NCBI RefSeq assembly: GCF_900100735.1
Contig: NZ_FNCJ01000001.1
Location: forward strand, 372,001-436,000
Direction: 5' to 3'
Source of the DNA: Paraburkholderia phenazinium
GTDB taxonomy: Bacteria; Pseudomonadota; Gammaproteobacteria; Burkholderiales; Burkholderiaceae
Length of the DNA: 64,000 bases
Within the stretch, counting starts at the first letter, position 1. The number at the start of each line of letters is the position of its first letter. The position numbers and the translations under genes were made by a program. Shown here piece by piece: positions 18,558-29,993 of this stretch. The notes beneath the pieces were generated by a model. The model was not told where the DNA came from. It made no database searches and saw only the letters and a program-made list of their open reading frames with translations.

Positions 18558-19526
18558 ATGACATCACAACCCTCGTCGCCTGACTCCGGACCGCTCACAT
18601 GGCGCGCAGCTTCGAAACGTTCGCCGCTCCGCTGGCCAGCCATTGTTGGCTTCGCTGGATTGATCGTTGCGGCGATCAATCGCTCGCTCGACCTTGCCTG
18701 CATTTTCGGCTGCCTGTTCTTCGCCACCTTTCCCGTCTGGTACTTCGTCACGGGACGAGTCTTCCGGGGTCAGCAGAAGCCCTCGGTAGGAAGACAGATG
18801 CTAGCGTGCCTCGCGCTTCTGATCGTGGCGCTGCTCTTGAGCCCCACCTTCCGTGTGAGTCATCAGGTGTTCGATGCGAACCACGACACCACCGTCACAT
18901 TGGTCAAGCGCTCGCTGCTAGACACGATCCGGCAGCCGTTCTACAGCCAGGACGAACTGGTCTGGGGGCAGAGCAACTACGACGTGCGCTACGTGCCGTC
19001 GACGGTCTTCTGCCCGAAGTACAGCACGAGGCGCTATCCGCTTTTCGCCGTCGAGCGCAATGACGACTTGCTGAACGTACTGGCGCGTTCGGTCGACGAC
19101 TGGACCAGCGCAGATGCCGCGCCGCCGCCGGACGTTCTCCAGAGCTTTCTTTCCCGTTGCGCAACGGAAGGCACCGCCATGCTCGACGCGGGGCTAACCA
19201 AGGAATCGGCGCTCATGCAGGGCAACGTCGATCTTTTCTTCGCACGCGCCGAGCAGGAGCACACCGACGCGAGCGGCGACGTCGTTCTGGAAGATGCGCA
19301 GCTTCCTCGCGACATCATGAAGAAGGTCGAGACGTTCCTTGCGAATGATCCAGACCATGGCTTCCATTACGTCGATTTCAATCTGGATGGCATAGAGCCC
19401 GTGTCGCGCGGGGAGAAGCCGGCCGCGCCGGGGCAGCCGGATGCCGTGCGGCGATTGAGAACGAGCGCCATTGCAGCGGCCTTGAAGCGTAGCGAAGATC
19501 TGGCGCGACTGGAAGCAAGAGAATAA
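18558..19526 (+). CDS. Membrane protein of unknown function in the type VI island
   Basis: 322 residues. Membrane segments lie at about 27-45 (WPAIVGFAGLIVAAI), 46-66 (LACIFGCLFFATFPVWYF) and 82-97 (LACLALLIVALLL). A soluble domain of about 220 residues follows, probably periplasmic, with CPKYSTRRYPLF, SRCATEGT and FHYVDFNLDG. The start ATG 18558 is 85 bp after tssF on the same strand. No family is recognised. Its place last in the island and its topology would allow a role as a second immunity protein or as an accessory for this spike; this is inference only. Confidence 0.6.
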   Translation: MTSQPSSPDSGPLTWRAASKRSPLRWPAIVGFAGLIVAAINRSLDLACIFGCLFFATFPVWYFVTGRVFRGQQKPSVGRQMLACLALLIVALLLSPTFRVSHQVFDANHDTTVTLVKRSLLDTIRQPFYSQDELVWGQSNYDVRYVPSTVFCPKYSTRRYPLFAVERNDDLLNVLARSVDDWTSADAAPPPDVLQSFLSRCATEGTAMLDAGLTKESALMQGNVDLFFARAEQEHTDASGDVVLEDAQLPRDIMKKVETFLANDPDHGFHYVDFNLDGIEPVSRGEKPAAPGQPDAVRRLRTSAIAAALKRSEDLARLEARE

Positions 19527-19587
19527 TGCAACGAACTTGACACTAGGGACGATGATGGCGGAATTGTGAAGCGATAGGATCGACGCT

Positions 19588-19851
19588 GTGAAATTCGAGG
19601 ATTGTTTTGTTTCAGCCGAACATCGGTTTGCTATTGGCAGAGAGATCGACTCAGGAAGGTACTATCCTTCCATTCCGGTCAGCAATCGTCTCGTTGACTA
19701 CGATGAGTATTACGAAATAACGGAGTCGGACACGGAGCGCTTTCGAAACGACCCGGGTCTGGCGTGGCAGTTTGCAGAGAAATGCCGGAACAGAATGATG
19801 GATGATGCTTTGATCATCAAACCCGGTCCCGATCGAGGCGTCGCGAATTAG
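19588..19851 (+). CDS. Hypothetical small protein
   Basis: 87 residues from a GTG start. Acidic, with YEITESDTERFRNDPGLAWQFAEKCRNRMMDD in the middle and a short variable end; no membrane segment or signal. It reads like a soluble protein with an alpha-helical middle. It sits between the type VI island and the Fic remnant. Base composition is lower in GC than neighbours, suggesting foreign origin. No family recognised. Confidence 0.4.
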   Translation: MKFEDCFVSAEHRFAIGREIDSGRYYPSIPVSNRLVDYDEYYEITESDTERFRNDPGLAWQFAEKCRNRMMDDALIIKPGPDRGVAN

Positions 19852-19938
19852 GCATAGGAAGGCCTGTGGCCGCTGTGGGCAACGTCACAGGCGGACCTCA
19901 ATATGCTCAATCGAGTCTCAATCGATTAACCCGCCACG

Positions 19939-20307
19939 TCAGCTACCCAGCTCATAGGACGTGCTCCGCCCACCCGCCGCGGACTTGCGCAATATCCCGA
20001 GCGCAACCAGTTCACTGATATCTCGCAACGCTGTATCAGGCGAACACTTCGCAATCGACGCCCACTTGCTGCTGGTCAGTTTGCCGTCGAATCCATCAAG
20101 GAGACGATTAAGCAGTTTGGCCTGGCGCTCATTCAACGGCGTGGTGGCCCAACGTTGCCAGAAGCGCGTCTTGGCGAGCACGGCGTCGAGGGTATGTTGG
20201 GCGCTGTCCACTGCGCAGTGGAGCGCGTCGAGGAACCAGGCGAGCCAGGACGTCACGTCGAGCGTACAATTTTGGCGATGCAGTGGAAATCGCCGATATC
20301 CCGTCAA
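19939..20307 (-). pseudogene. 3' remnant of a Fic-family AMPylase gene
   Basis: Only the last 108 or so residues (from 20262 leftward) look like a protein family: LDVTSWLAWFLDALHCAVD, then NERQAKLLNRLLDGF and KLTSSKWASIAKCSPDTALRDI, ending GGRSTSYEL. This is the C-terminal winged-helix part found after the Fic core in DUF4172-type Fic proteins. The Fic active-site motif (HPFxxGNGR) is absent: upstream of 20262 the sequence becomes the gyrB terminator region. The only open start is a TTG at 20307. The gene has lost its front, most likely when accessory DNA joined the core region. Confidence 0.65.
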
Positions 20308-20320
20308 ATACGAATAGCCC

Positions 20321-20361
20321 CAAAAAAATAAGCCCGGACGACATAGGCAGTCGACCGGGCT
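20321..20361 (-). terminator. Intrinsic terminator of gyrB
   Basis: On the minus strand AGCCCGG (20361-20355) pairs with CCGGGCT (20337-20331), followed by TATTTTTTT. It lies about 90 bp after the gyrB stop and points the same way. Confidence 0.75.
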
Positions 20362-20448
20362 ACAGCAGTGATCTTATTTTTCACGAACGCTGAGAATTTT
20401 TTTTCATTTCAGCGACACGTTTTTCACGATCTCTGACAACCTACATGA

Positions 20449-22968
<2,520 letters not shown>

Positions 22969-22980
22969 TCAAAACACCAT

Positions 22981-23012
22981 AAAAACGCCAAAGGGGCACT
23001 GCGCCCCTTGGT
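22981..23012 (-). terminator. Terminator-like hairpin between dnaN and gyrB
   Basis: On the minus strand GCCCCTT (23009-23003 read in reverse) pairs with AAGGGGC (22997-22991), extended by TTGG/CCAA with one bulge, and is followed by GTTTTTATGG. It may partly uncouple gyrB from dnaN. Confidence 0.55.
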
Positions 23013-23034
23013 GTTCTTCTCGATGTTGGACGCA

Positions 23035-24138
23035 TTAGATGCGCATCGGCATCACCACGTATTTGAATTCGTCGTTCTCAGGAATCGTGATCAAAGCGCT
23101 GGAGCTGGCATCACCCAGGCTCACTTGCAGCATGTCGACCTTCAGGTTCGCCAGCACGTCGAGCAGATACGTGACGTTAAACCCGATATCGACGCTGTCG
23201 CCGGTGTACGCAATTTCCAGTTCTTCCTGCGCTTCTTCCTGGTCGGCGTTGGTCGACATGATCTTCAACTGGCCCGGCTCGATGATGCAGCGCACGCCCT
23301 TGAATTTGTCCGATGTCAGAATTGCCGCGCGTTGCAGCGAACGCTGCAGTTCTTCGCGGCCAATCAGGAACTGGTTCTTGTGCGACTTCGGAATCACGCG
23401 CTGGAAGTCCGGGAATTTCCCTTCCACCAGCTTCGACACCAGTTCGACCTGGCCGAAGGTGAACTTCACCTGGCTCGGCGCAATGTCGATCTTCAGCGTG
23501 TCGTCGATGTCTTCCAGCAAACGCTGCAGTTCAAGAATCGTCTTGCGCGGAATAATCACTTCCTGGCGCGCAAACGAGCCTTCGATCTTCATGGACGAGA
23601 ACGCCAGACGGTGTCCGTCCGTTGCCACCGCCATCAACTGGTCGCCGTCCACCACCAGCAGCATGCCGTTCAGGTAGTAGCGAATGTCCTGCTGGGCCAT
23701 GGAGAAATGGACCATGCCGAGCAGTTGACGGAACGTCTTCTGGGGAACCACCAGGTTCGCGCCGAAGTCTTTAGCTTGAGCGACGGTCGGGAATTCGTCC
23801 GCGGCCAGCGTCTGCAGCGCAAAGCGGCTCTTGCCGGATTGCACGGTGAGGCGCTTGTCGTTTAGCGTCAGCGTGACCTGGCCGTCGGGCATGGCACGCA
23901 GAATGTCGAGCAGCTTACGCGCCGCTACCGTTGTCGCGACCGAATCGCCGCCCACGCCGAAGTCGCCGTGCGTGGTGATCTGCAGTTCGAGGTCGGTGGA
24001 CAGGAACGACACGTCGGGGCCGTTCTTGGTAATCAGCAAGTTGGCGAGGATCGGCAACGTATGGCGGCGTTCGACGATGCCGCTCACGGTTTGCAGCGGC
24101 CTGAGGAGGTTATCGCGTTCGGTCTTGACCAGTTGCAT
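23035..24138 (-). CDS. dnaN: DNA polymerase III beta sliding clamp
   Basis: 367 residues, the usual length. DnaN forms the ring that tethers polymerase III to DNA. The start MQLVKTERDNLLRPLQTVSGIVERRHTLPILANLL and the end DEFKYVVMPMRI are both diagnostic, and the three clamp domains each take about 120 residues. The ATG is at 24138, with GGAACTCT upstream as a modest ribosome binding site. It is 280 bp downstream of dnaA on the same strand. Confidence 0.98.
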   Translation of the reverse strand: MQLVKTERDNLLRPLQTVSGIVERRHTLPILANLLITKNGPDVSFLSTDLELQITTHGDFGVGGDSVATTVAARKLLDILRAMPDGQVTLTLNDKRLTVQSGKSRFALQTLAADEFPTVAQAKDFGANLVVPQKTFRQLLGMVHFSMAQQDIRYYLNGMLLVVDGDQLMAVATDGHRLAFSSMKIEGSFARQEVIIPRKTILELQRLLEDIDDTLKIDIAPSQVKFTFGQVELVSKLVEGKFPDFQRVIPKSHKNQFLIGREELQRSLQRAAILTSDKFKGVRCIIEPGQLKIMSTNADQEEAQEELEIAYTGDSVDIGFNVTYLLDVLANLKVDMLQVSLGDASSSALITIPENDEFKYVVMPMRI

Positions 24139-24418
24139 AGAGTTCCTTCGTTGATGTGACGGCCTGCGCGCCTCGCCAGCAATCCTGCACGCGGCCCCGG
24201 CCCCCGCCGGCGCTACGCTGCGCCAGTCACGGCGTACATCCGCCCTCAGCCGCCGGGCGGTTAAACCTGTATTGTGCCTGAAAACAGAACCGCTCCCCTA
24301 AAATGGGGGCGAGTTCCGAAATAAACAGGTCGATTTTTCCTGCTTTTTGCCCAAATTTTGAGCAGCCCCGCGGCGACTCCGGAGTTATCCCCAGAGCCGC
24401 TCTCAGATCAGCCCGGCT
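24139..24418. other. dnaA-dnaN intergenic region with DnaA-box-like site
   Basis: This 280 bp gap holds TTATCCCCA (24385-24393), one base away from the DnaA box TTATCCACA, and an AT-richer stretch (about 24295-24360). CCCC-TAAAAT-GGGG (24296-24309) is a small palindrome. It may be part of the replication origin or only the dnaN leader. Confidence 0.4.
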
Positions 24419-26011
24419 TTAGCCCTTCAGGGTCTGCTCGAGCACGTGCAGTTCGTGATTCAACTGCGCGTCTTTGCTGCGCTCGTCGGCAATCTTGCGC
24501 ACCGCGTGCAACACGGTCGTGTGGTCGCGCCCGCCGAACAGTTCGCCGATTTCCGGCAAGCTCTTCTGCGTCAGTTCCTTCGCCAGGTACATCGCAATCT
24601 GGCGCGGCCGCGCAATGTTCGCCGGCCGCTTCTTCGAATACATGTCGGCGACCTTGATGCTGTAGAAGTCCGCCACCGTCTTCTGGATGTTTTCCACCGA
24701 AATCTGCCGGTTCTGCACCGTCAACAGGTCTTTCAGCGCTTCTTTGGTCAGCTCGATGGAAATCTCGCGGCCGTGGAACTTCGAGTACGCGAGGATCTTG
24801 CGCAGCGCGCCTTCCAGCTCACGGACGTTCGAGCGCAGGTGCTTGGCGACGAAGAACGCCACGTCCTCATTCAGGCTCACGCCTTCGGACTGCGCCTTGC
24901 GCATCAGAATCGCCACACGCATTTCCAGTTCGGGCGGCTCGATCGCTACCGTCAGGCCGGAGTCGAAGCGCGAGATCAGGCGGTCGTCGATGCCCGAAAT
25001 TTCCTTCGGGTACGTATCGCTGGTGATGATCACCTGGGCCTTGTTGGCCACCAGCGCTTCGAACGCGTAGAAGAACTCTTCCTGCGTACGCGACTTGCCC
25101 GAGAAGAACTGAATATCGTCGATCAACAGCAAGTCGAGCGAGTGGTAGTAGCGCTTGAAGTCGTCGAACGCCTTGCGCTGGTACGCCTTCACCACGTCGG
25201 ACACATACTGTTCCGCGTGGATATAACGAATCCGCGCGCCGGCCTTGTCCATCAACAACTGATTGCCGATCGCATGAATCAGGTGGGTCTTGCCGAGGCC
25301 CACGCCGCCGTACAGAAACAGCGGGTTGTACGAGATGCCGGGGTTGTCCGCCACCTGGATTGCGGCGGCGCGCGCCAGCTGGTTGGCCTTACCGGTCACG
25401 AAATTGTCGAAGGTCAGCACCGGGTTGAGCTTCGAGCGCTCGTACATCGAGTCGCTCTCGGCGTTGCCTTGCTGAGCGGCGCTCTGGCCCGGGCGCCACG
25501 TGCGGCGCGCCGCAGCGGCTTCGTTGGCGTCGAGGCTCGGAAGATCGAGGTCGCCGCCGTCGTCATTGTTGTGGTGTTGCCCGCTGTTGGCGCCATTGCC
25601 GGCGTTCGAACCGTGCGCGCCACCGCCAACGCCGTTGCTACGGGCAGCCTGCGCTGCCTGCACCGCGCCGACGGCCGCATCCACGGCAGCCGTGTTGCTG
25701 TTGCCGGCAAATTGCGACGGACGGGCCGGCGCCGGCGCAGCAGCGCCCGCGCCGCGCATGCCGGCTTTGGGATCGAGGACAAACTGGACATCGACCGGCG
25801 CGTGCCAAAAATCACGTGCCATATCGGAAATGCGGCCGGAAAACTGGCTTTTGACCCAGTCAAGCTTGAAGCGGTTGGGTGCTGCGATGCTCAACGTGTT
25901 CGCTGCCGCATCGAAGGCAACCGGGGCCAACGGTTTGATCCACGTCACGTACTGCTGGGGCGTTAGCTCACGCTCTAGCAGTGCGGAACAGTGTTGCCAG
26001 AAATCGTTCAT
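24419..26011 (-). CDS. dnaA: Chromosomal replication initiator DnaA
   Basis: 530 residues from ATG 26011 ([28 protein letters not shown]), where domain I clearly begins; the longer open frame to 26191 is not family-like. Domain I spans about 1-90. Domain II is an unusually long, low-complexity linker (about 95-190) rich in Ala, Asn, Gly and His. Domain III has Walker [14 protein letters not shown] and Walker [10 protein letters not shown]. Domain IV ends with the DNA-binding signature [15 protein letters not shown]. It opens the origin for replication. It is divergent from rpmH, with the probable origin region between them. Confidence 0.98.
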   Translation of the reverse strand: MNDFWQHCSALLERELTPQQYVTWIKPLAPVAFDAAANTLSIAAPNRFKLDWVKSQFSGRISDMARDFWHAPVDVQFVLDPKAGMRGAGAAAPAPARPSQFAGNSNTAAVDAAVGAVQAAQAARSNGVGGGAHGSNAGNGANSGQHHNNDDGGDLDLPSLDANEAAAARRTWRPGQSAAQQGNAESDSMYERSKLNPVLTFDNFVTGKANQLARAAAIQVADNPGISYNPLFLYGGVGLGKTHLIHAIGNQLLMDKAGARIRYIHAEQYVSDVVKAYQRKAFDDFKRYYHSLDLLLIDDIQFFSGKSRTQEEFFYAFEALVANKAQVIITSDTYPKEISGIDDRLISRFDSGLTVAIEPPELEMRVAILMRKAQSEGVSLNEDVAFFVAKHLRSNVRELEGALRKILAYSKFHGREISIELTKEALKDLLTVQNRQISVENIQKTVADFYSIKVADMYSKKRPANIARPRQIAMYLAKELTQKSLPEIGELFGGRDHTTVLHAVRKIADERSKDAQLNHELHVLEQTLKG

Positions 26012-26393
26012 CGAGTTGCTGTCGTTATGTTTGCACGGCGGCCCGCCGGCGCCCCTGTTGCAGATACACAACAAGGCCCTGAGCGGCCAGGCGGAACGGC
26101 TCCAGGCGCTTGTGCCACAAGGGTTTGCGGGGCAAGCGAGCCGGAGCGGCGTGCAGGATTTTTGGGAAGTAGGACGAGATTCTACCGCCAAAACAACCAG
26201 GAAAGGGAGTTATCCACAGGGACGGATCATTCCCCGCTTAGGTGCCCAGCCTGTGGAATACGTCGCTAAACTATTGACGACCAAAAGAAAACCGGTTTAA
26301 ATAGCGGGTTCCGCGAAAACCAATTTTTGAACCACCGGCCATTGCACTTTCCGCGATGCTCGCGCGGTTATTTCTCTGCCAAGTGAGAGCAAC
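26012..26393. other. Candidate oriC region between dnaA and rpmH
   Basis: A perfect DnaA box TTATCCACA lies at 26210-26218. A weaker inverse match, TGTGGAATA, is at 26252-26260. The 26260-26340 part is AT-rich and could unwind. The region separates the leftward replication genes from the rightward rpmH operon. Strand switches and clustered boxes of this kind mark bacterial origins, but only one perfect box was found, so the exact origin may extend to the other side of dnaA. Confidence 0.5.
26274..26302 (+). promoter_or_regulatory. Predicted promoter of rpmH-rnpA operon
   Basis: TTGACG (26274-26279), a 17-base spacer and TTAAAT (26297-26302) resemble a sigma-70 promoter. It lies 91 bp upstream of the rpmH start and inside the candidate origin. 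Confidence 0.6.
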
Positions 26394-26528
26394 ATGAAAC
26401 GTACTTACCAACCTTCCGTTACCCGTCGCAAGCGCACCCACGGCTTCCGCGTTCGCATGAAGACTGCTGGTGGCCGCAAGGTCATCAACGCACGTCGCGC
26501 GAAGGGCCGCAAGCGCCTCGCCATCTAA
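26394..26528 (+). CDS. rpmH: 50S ribosomal protein L34
   Basis: 44 residues, [18 protein letters not shown] through [12 protein letters not shown], the canonical length and very basic sequence of L34, a late-assembling large-subunit protein. ATG 26394 is preceded by GAGAGCAAC. It is followed 14 bp later by rnpA in the classical rpmH-rnpA-yidD-yidC order. Confidence 0.98.
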
Positions 26529-26542
26529 GGCTGGCGAGAGGA

Positions 26543-27043
26543 TTGCGCGCTCCGTCTGTGCAACCCGACACCCGCGGCAGCGCGGGAACGGCTGGAGCGG
26601 CGCAGCAACAGGGCTCGGTTCCGTTGCGAGCGCAAGCCGCCTTCCCCAAAGCCGCAAGGCTGCTAAAAACGGATGAGTTTTCATCCGTTTTTCGTTTGCG
26701 CCCGTGGCGCCGCACCGCACACTTCGTTGTGTACGCCCGGCCCACCGGCAATGACGCGCGCCTCGGACTTGTCATCGGCAAGAAGTATGCTCCGCGCGCA
26801 GTTACGCGTAATCTGGTACGCCGTCTCGCGCGCGAGGCCTTCCGGCTGCGCCGCGCGGAGTTCGGCGGTTGGGACGTGCTGCTGCGTTTGCACACGCGCT
26901 TCGACAAGAAGGCAATGCCTGCCGCCTCGTCGCCGCCGTTAAAGGCGCTGTGCCGTAGCGAAATAGAGGAGCTGCTCAACAAGGCAGCGCGCGAAATTGC
27001 CCGTCGTGAGGCGCCACCCGCGGATGCGCCTGCGACGCAATGA
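26543..27043 (+). CDS. rnpA: Ribonuclease P protein component
   Basis: 166 residues if read from TTG 26543; the family core begins at about residue 33 ([18 protein letters not shown]), so a second in-frame TTG at 26624 (139 residues) is possible. The protein binds the M1 RNA to process tRNA 5' ends. The conserved RNR-type helix appears as [14 protein letters not shown], preceded by [16 protein letters not shown]. The N-terminal extension is typical of beta-proteobacteria. The exact start is open. Confidence 0.93.
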   Translation: MRAPSVQPDTRGSAGTAGAAQQQGSVPLRAQAAFPKAARLLKTDEFSSVFRLRPWRRTAHFVVYARPTGNDARLGLVIGKKYAPRAVTRNLVRRLAREAFRLRRAEFGGWDVLLRLHTRFDKKAMPAASSPPLKALCRSEIEELLNKAAREIARREAPPADAPATQ

Positions 27044-27172
27044 CGCTCATGGAGATGCTCGTGCGACCCTTGGGTCGCTGATCTGGCCGCTCAGGTGGTC
27101 GATCAGGCGGTTCGGCCGCCAGAGCATCCCCCGGTATCCCTTCTTGGGCGGCGCCGTCTGGCCGCACTAGGC

Positions 27173-27403
27173 ATGCAAACGGTACTTTTCGCTTTATTGC
27201 GTTTCTACAAGGTTGCCGTGAGCCCCCTGCTCGGCAACCGGTGCCGTTTTTACCCTTCCTGCTCTGATTACGCGCGCGAAGCAATCCAGTATCATGGCGC
27301 CGCGCGCGGGACTTATCTCGCCGCCAGGCGTATTTGCCGTTGTCACCCGTTTTCGGCGGGCGGCATCGATCTTGTCCCGCCTCCCACTTCTGAAAAGCGC
27401 TGA
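27173..27403 (+). CDS. yidD: Membrane protein insertion efficiency factor YidD
   Basis: 76 residues from ATG 27173, chosen because the family starts here ([21 protein letters not shown]). The three-cysteine pattern [11 protein letters not shown] and CRCHPF is diagnostic. YidD is a small amphipathic inner-membrane-associated protein that helps YidC insert proteins. It lies between rnpA and yidC. The longer open frame to 27095 is not like the family. Confidence 0.95.
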   Translation: MQTVLFALLRFYKVAVSPLLGNRCRFYPSCSDYAREAIQYHGAARGTYLAARRICRCHPFSAGGIDLVPPPTSEKR

Positions 27404-27433
27404 CGCGCCGTTCCATCGACACTGAGACAACGC

Positions 27434-29092
27434 ATGGATATCAAACGCACCGTCCTATGGGTCATCTTCTTCATGTCAGCTGTCATGCTGTTCGACAACT
27501 GGCAACGCGACCATGGACGCCAGTCGATGTTCTTCCCGAGCGCCACGCCGACGCAAACCGCGGCCAGCGCAGCGCCGGGCACCACGACGCCGGGAACCCA
27601 GTCCGCGGATTTGCCGCAGACGAACACTTCCGCTCCGGGCACTGTCGCGCCGGCAGCCCAGGCCCAACTGATCCCGTTTACGACTGACGTCTACAGCGGC
27701 GAAATCGACACGCGCGGCGGTACGCTGTCCAAGCTGTCGCTGATCAACAAGGGCAACGGCACGCAGCCGGATCTCGTCATCACCCTGTTCGACCACACCG
27801 CCGATCACACGTATCTGGCGCGCACGGGTCTCTTGGGCGGCGATTTCCCGAACCACACTGACATCTACACGCCGGCCGCCGGCCAGCCGCACGATCTGAC
27901 GGGCGACGCCAAGTCGTTCTCGCTCAGCTTCGAGTCGCCGGTCAAGGGTGGCGTGAAGGTCGTGAAGACGTACACGTTCACGCGCGGTAGCTACGTGATC
28001 GGCGTCGATACGAAGATCGTCAACGTCGGTTCGACCCCGGTTACGCCGACCGTCTATATGGAACTGGTGCGCGACAGCCAGCCGGTGGAAACGCCGCGCT
28101 TCTCGCATACGTTCATTGGACCGGCTGTCTACACGGACCAGCACCACTTCCAGAAGATGACGTTCAGCGACATCGACAAGAACAAGGAAGACTATGCGAC
28201 TCAGGCCGACAACGGCTGGATCGCCATGGTGCAGCATTACTTCGCGACGGCATGGATTCCGCAGCAAGGCGTCAAGCGCGATATCTACGTCAACAAGATC
28301 GATCCGGCGCTGTATCGTGTCGGCGTGAAGGAGGCGGTTCCGACCATTGCGCCGGGCCAATCGGCTGACGTGTCGGCGCGCCTGTTCGCCGGTCCGGAAG
28401 AAGAGCGCATGCTGGAAGGCATCGCTCCGGGTCTGGAACTGGTGAAGGACTATGGCTGGGTGACGATCATCGCCAAGCCGCTGTTCTGGCTGCTGGAAAA
28501 GATCCACAGCTATGTCGGCAACTGGGGCTGGTCGATCGTCCTGCTCACGCTGCTGATCAAGGCCGTGTTCTTCCCGCTGTCTGCCGCCAGCTACAAGTCG
28601 ATGGCGCGCATGAAGGCGATCACGCCGCGCATGCAAGCCCTGCGTGAACGCTTCAAGGGCGATCCGCAGAAGATGAACGCCGCGTTGATGGAGCTGTACA
28701 AGACCGAGAAGGTCAATCCGTTCGGCGGCTGTCTGCCGGTCGTGATCCAGATCCCGGTGTTCATCTCGCTGTACTGGGTGCTGCTGTCGTCGGTGGAAAT
28801 GCGCGGCGCGCCGTGGATTCTGTGGATTCACGATCTGTCGCAGCAAGACCCGTTCTTCATCCTGCCGGTGCTGATGGCGGTCTCGATGTTCCTGCAGACG
28901 CGTCTGAACCCGACGCCGCCGGACCCGGTTCAAGCCAAGATGATGATGTTCATGCCGATCGCGTTCTCGGTCATGTTCTTCTTCTTCCCGGCCGGTCTGG
29001 TGCTGTACTACGTGGTCAACAACGTGCTGTCGATCGCCCAGCAGTACTACATCACGCGGATGATGGGGCAGTCGAAGACCAAGGCGGCTTAA
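27434..29092 (+). CDS. yidC: Membrane protein insertase YidC
   Basis: 552 residues. N-terminal membrane anchor at about 1-22 ([19 protein letters not shown]), then a Thr/Ala/Pro-rich linker, the periplasmic P1 domain (about 75-330), then the conserved five-helix core from about 350 with [41 protein letters not shown] and the final [17 protein letters not shown]. It inserts and folds inner-membrane proteins alone or with SecYEG. The terminator at 29169-29207 ends the rpmH-rnpA-yidD-yidC run. Confidence 0.98.
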   Translation: MDIKRTVLWVIFFMSAVMLFDNWQRDHGRQSMFFPSATPTQTAASAAPGTTTPGTQSADLPQTNTSAPGTVAPAAQAQLIPFTTDVYSGEIDTRGGTLSKLSLINKGNGTQPDLVITLFDHTADHTYLARTGLLGGDFPNHTDIYTPAAGQPHDLTGDAKSFSLSFESPVKGGVKVVKTYTFTRGSYVIGVDTKIVNVGSTPVTPTVYMELVRDSQPVETPRFSHTFIGPAVYTDQHHFQKMTFSDIDKNKEDYATQADNGWIAMVQHYFATAWIPQQGVKRDIYVNKIDPALYRVGVKEAVPTIAPGQSADVSARLFAGPEEERMLEGIAPGLELVKDYGWVTIIAKPLFWLLEKIHSYVGNWGWSIVLLTLLIKAVFFPLSAASYKSMARMKAITPRMQALRERFKGDPQKMNAALMELYKTEKVNPFGGCLPVVIQIPVFISLYWVLLSSVEMRGAPWILWIHDLSQQDPFFILPVLMAVSMFLQTRLNPTPPDPVQAKMMMFMPIAFSVMFFFFPAGLVLYYVVNNVLSIAQQYYITRMMGQSKTKAA

Positions 29093-29168
29093 GCTGCCTA
29101 CCGCCCCGGCGGCCGGAAGCGAATCCAGTGGGTTCGCCTCCCCCGCCCGGCGGCAAGCAAACAAGCTG

Positions 29169-29207
29169 CAAAAAAAGCCGCCCGGTGCGAAACCGGGCGG
29201 CTTTTTT
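29169..29207 (+). terminator. Strong intrinsic terminator after yidC
   Basis: GCCGCCCGGT (29177-29186) pairs with ACCGGGCGGC (29192-29201), followed by TTTTTT and preceded by an A-run, so it can act in both directions. It also serves the convergent HTH regulator gene. Confidence 0.9.
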
Positions 29208-29233
29208 ATTGGGGTGCGCGGTTCGCGCGGGAT

Positions 29234-29641
29234 TCACTCTTTGCCTGCGTCGTACAGGCGGTCGACAAATTCTTCGAGGAAATGACGGTCCTTCGGGTCC
29301 AGCGCCTCGATCTTCGTGGCAAGCTCAAGCGCTTCGGGCGTCAGCGGGTATTTCTCGCCAGGCGCAAGGGGCTTGGGCTTCGCCCCCGCTGGCGGTGGCG
29401 GACCATAATGAAGCCAGTGCATGCCTACGCCCAGCCAGTCGGCGAGCGTCTGCAGTTTATCCGGCGTCGGAATGGTTCGGCCCGTCAGCCACTTGTGTGC
29501 GGTCTGCGGCGAGACAGGCGCCTCGCCACGATGCAGCAGATTGAATTGTCTGGCGAGCTGAGTCCCGCCCTTGACGTTCTTCCGGGCAATCTGATCTTGC
29601 AGCCTTTTGGCGAACGCTAGTTTTTCTTTGGAGGTCGGCAT
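29234..29641 (-). CDS. Helix-turn-helix transcriptional regulator (XRE/CI-like)
   Basis: 135 residues from ATG 29641 (MPTSKEKLAFAKRLQDQI). The N-terminal half is a phage-repressor-type HTH, with GGTQLARQFNLLHRGEAPVSPQTAHKWLTG followed by TPDKLQTLADWLGVGMHWL. The C-terminal third is charged (TKIEALDPKDRHFLEEFVDRLYDAG) and probably dimerises. No peptidase or ligand domain is visible. Direct repeats with a nested palindrome lie right upstream (29683-29722) and could be its own operator. It sits between yidC and mnmE. Confidence 0.85.
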   Translation of the reverse strand: MPTSKEKLAFAKRLQDQIARKNVKGGTQLARQFNLLHRGEAPVSPQTAHKWLTGRTIPTPDKLQTLADWLGVGMHWLHYGPPPPAGAKPKPLAPGEKYPLTPEALELATKIEALDPKDRHFLEEFVDRLYDAGKE

Positions 29642-29682
29642 GGGCCAGATTGTGCAATCCGGCGCTCCATCAGTGGACAACC

Positions 29683-29722
29683 AGTTAGGCTATAAATTCA
29701 CGTAGTTAGGCTATTTTTAGCC
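29683..29722 (-). promoter_or_regulatory. Paired repeats upstream of the HTH gene, probable operator
   Basis: AGTTAGGCTAT occurs at 29683-29693 and again at 29704-29714, exactly 21 bp apart, that is two helical turns. The second copy runs into the palindrome GGCTA-TTTT-TAGCC (29709-29722). Such spacing suits two repressor dimers on one DNA face. The binding protein is most likely the adjacent HTH regulator, by position. Confidence 0.55.
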
Positions 29723-29993
29723 CGAGATGAGCGCCAGATAAAGCGTCTGGCAATTTCAACGAGCGGGCGCTTTTTCCCTCTACGGCGGACGTCTTGCGGT
29801 ACCGTACCCGTCCGGCCGTCCTATTTTACTGACGGACTTATCTTAACTTACGTGAGATAAATCTTTATTTGTCTGATGAAGCGCCAACGAGTCCCATTCG
29901 CCGCTCTCGCCCGGAGTCGCGCGAACCGGCCGCGTTACAATGCCTCGCGCCCCTTCCGGGGTCTCCCGTTCCTCTGTTTTCGCTCCTGATCCC

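Noticed and set aside
24446..25966. 506-codon antisense frame opposite dnaA
   Set aside because: Shadow of dnaA; rich in Arg/Val/His with no domain.
27476..29164. 562-codon antisense frame opposite yidC
   Set aside because: Shadow of yidC with repeated Arg/His, no family signal.
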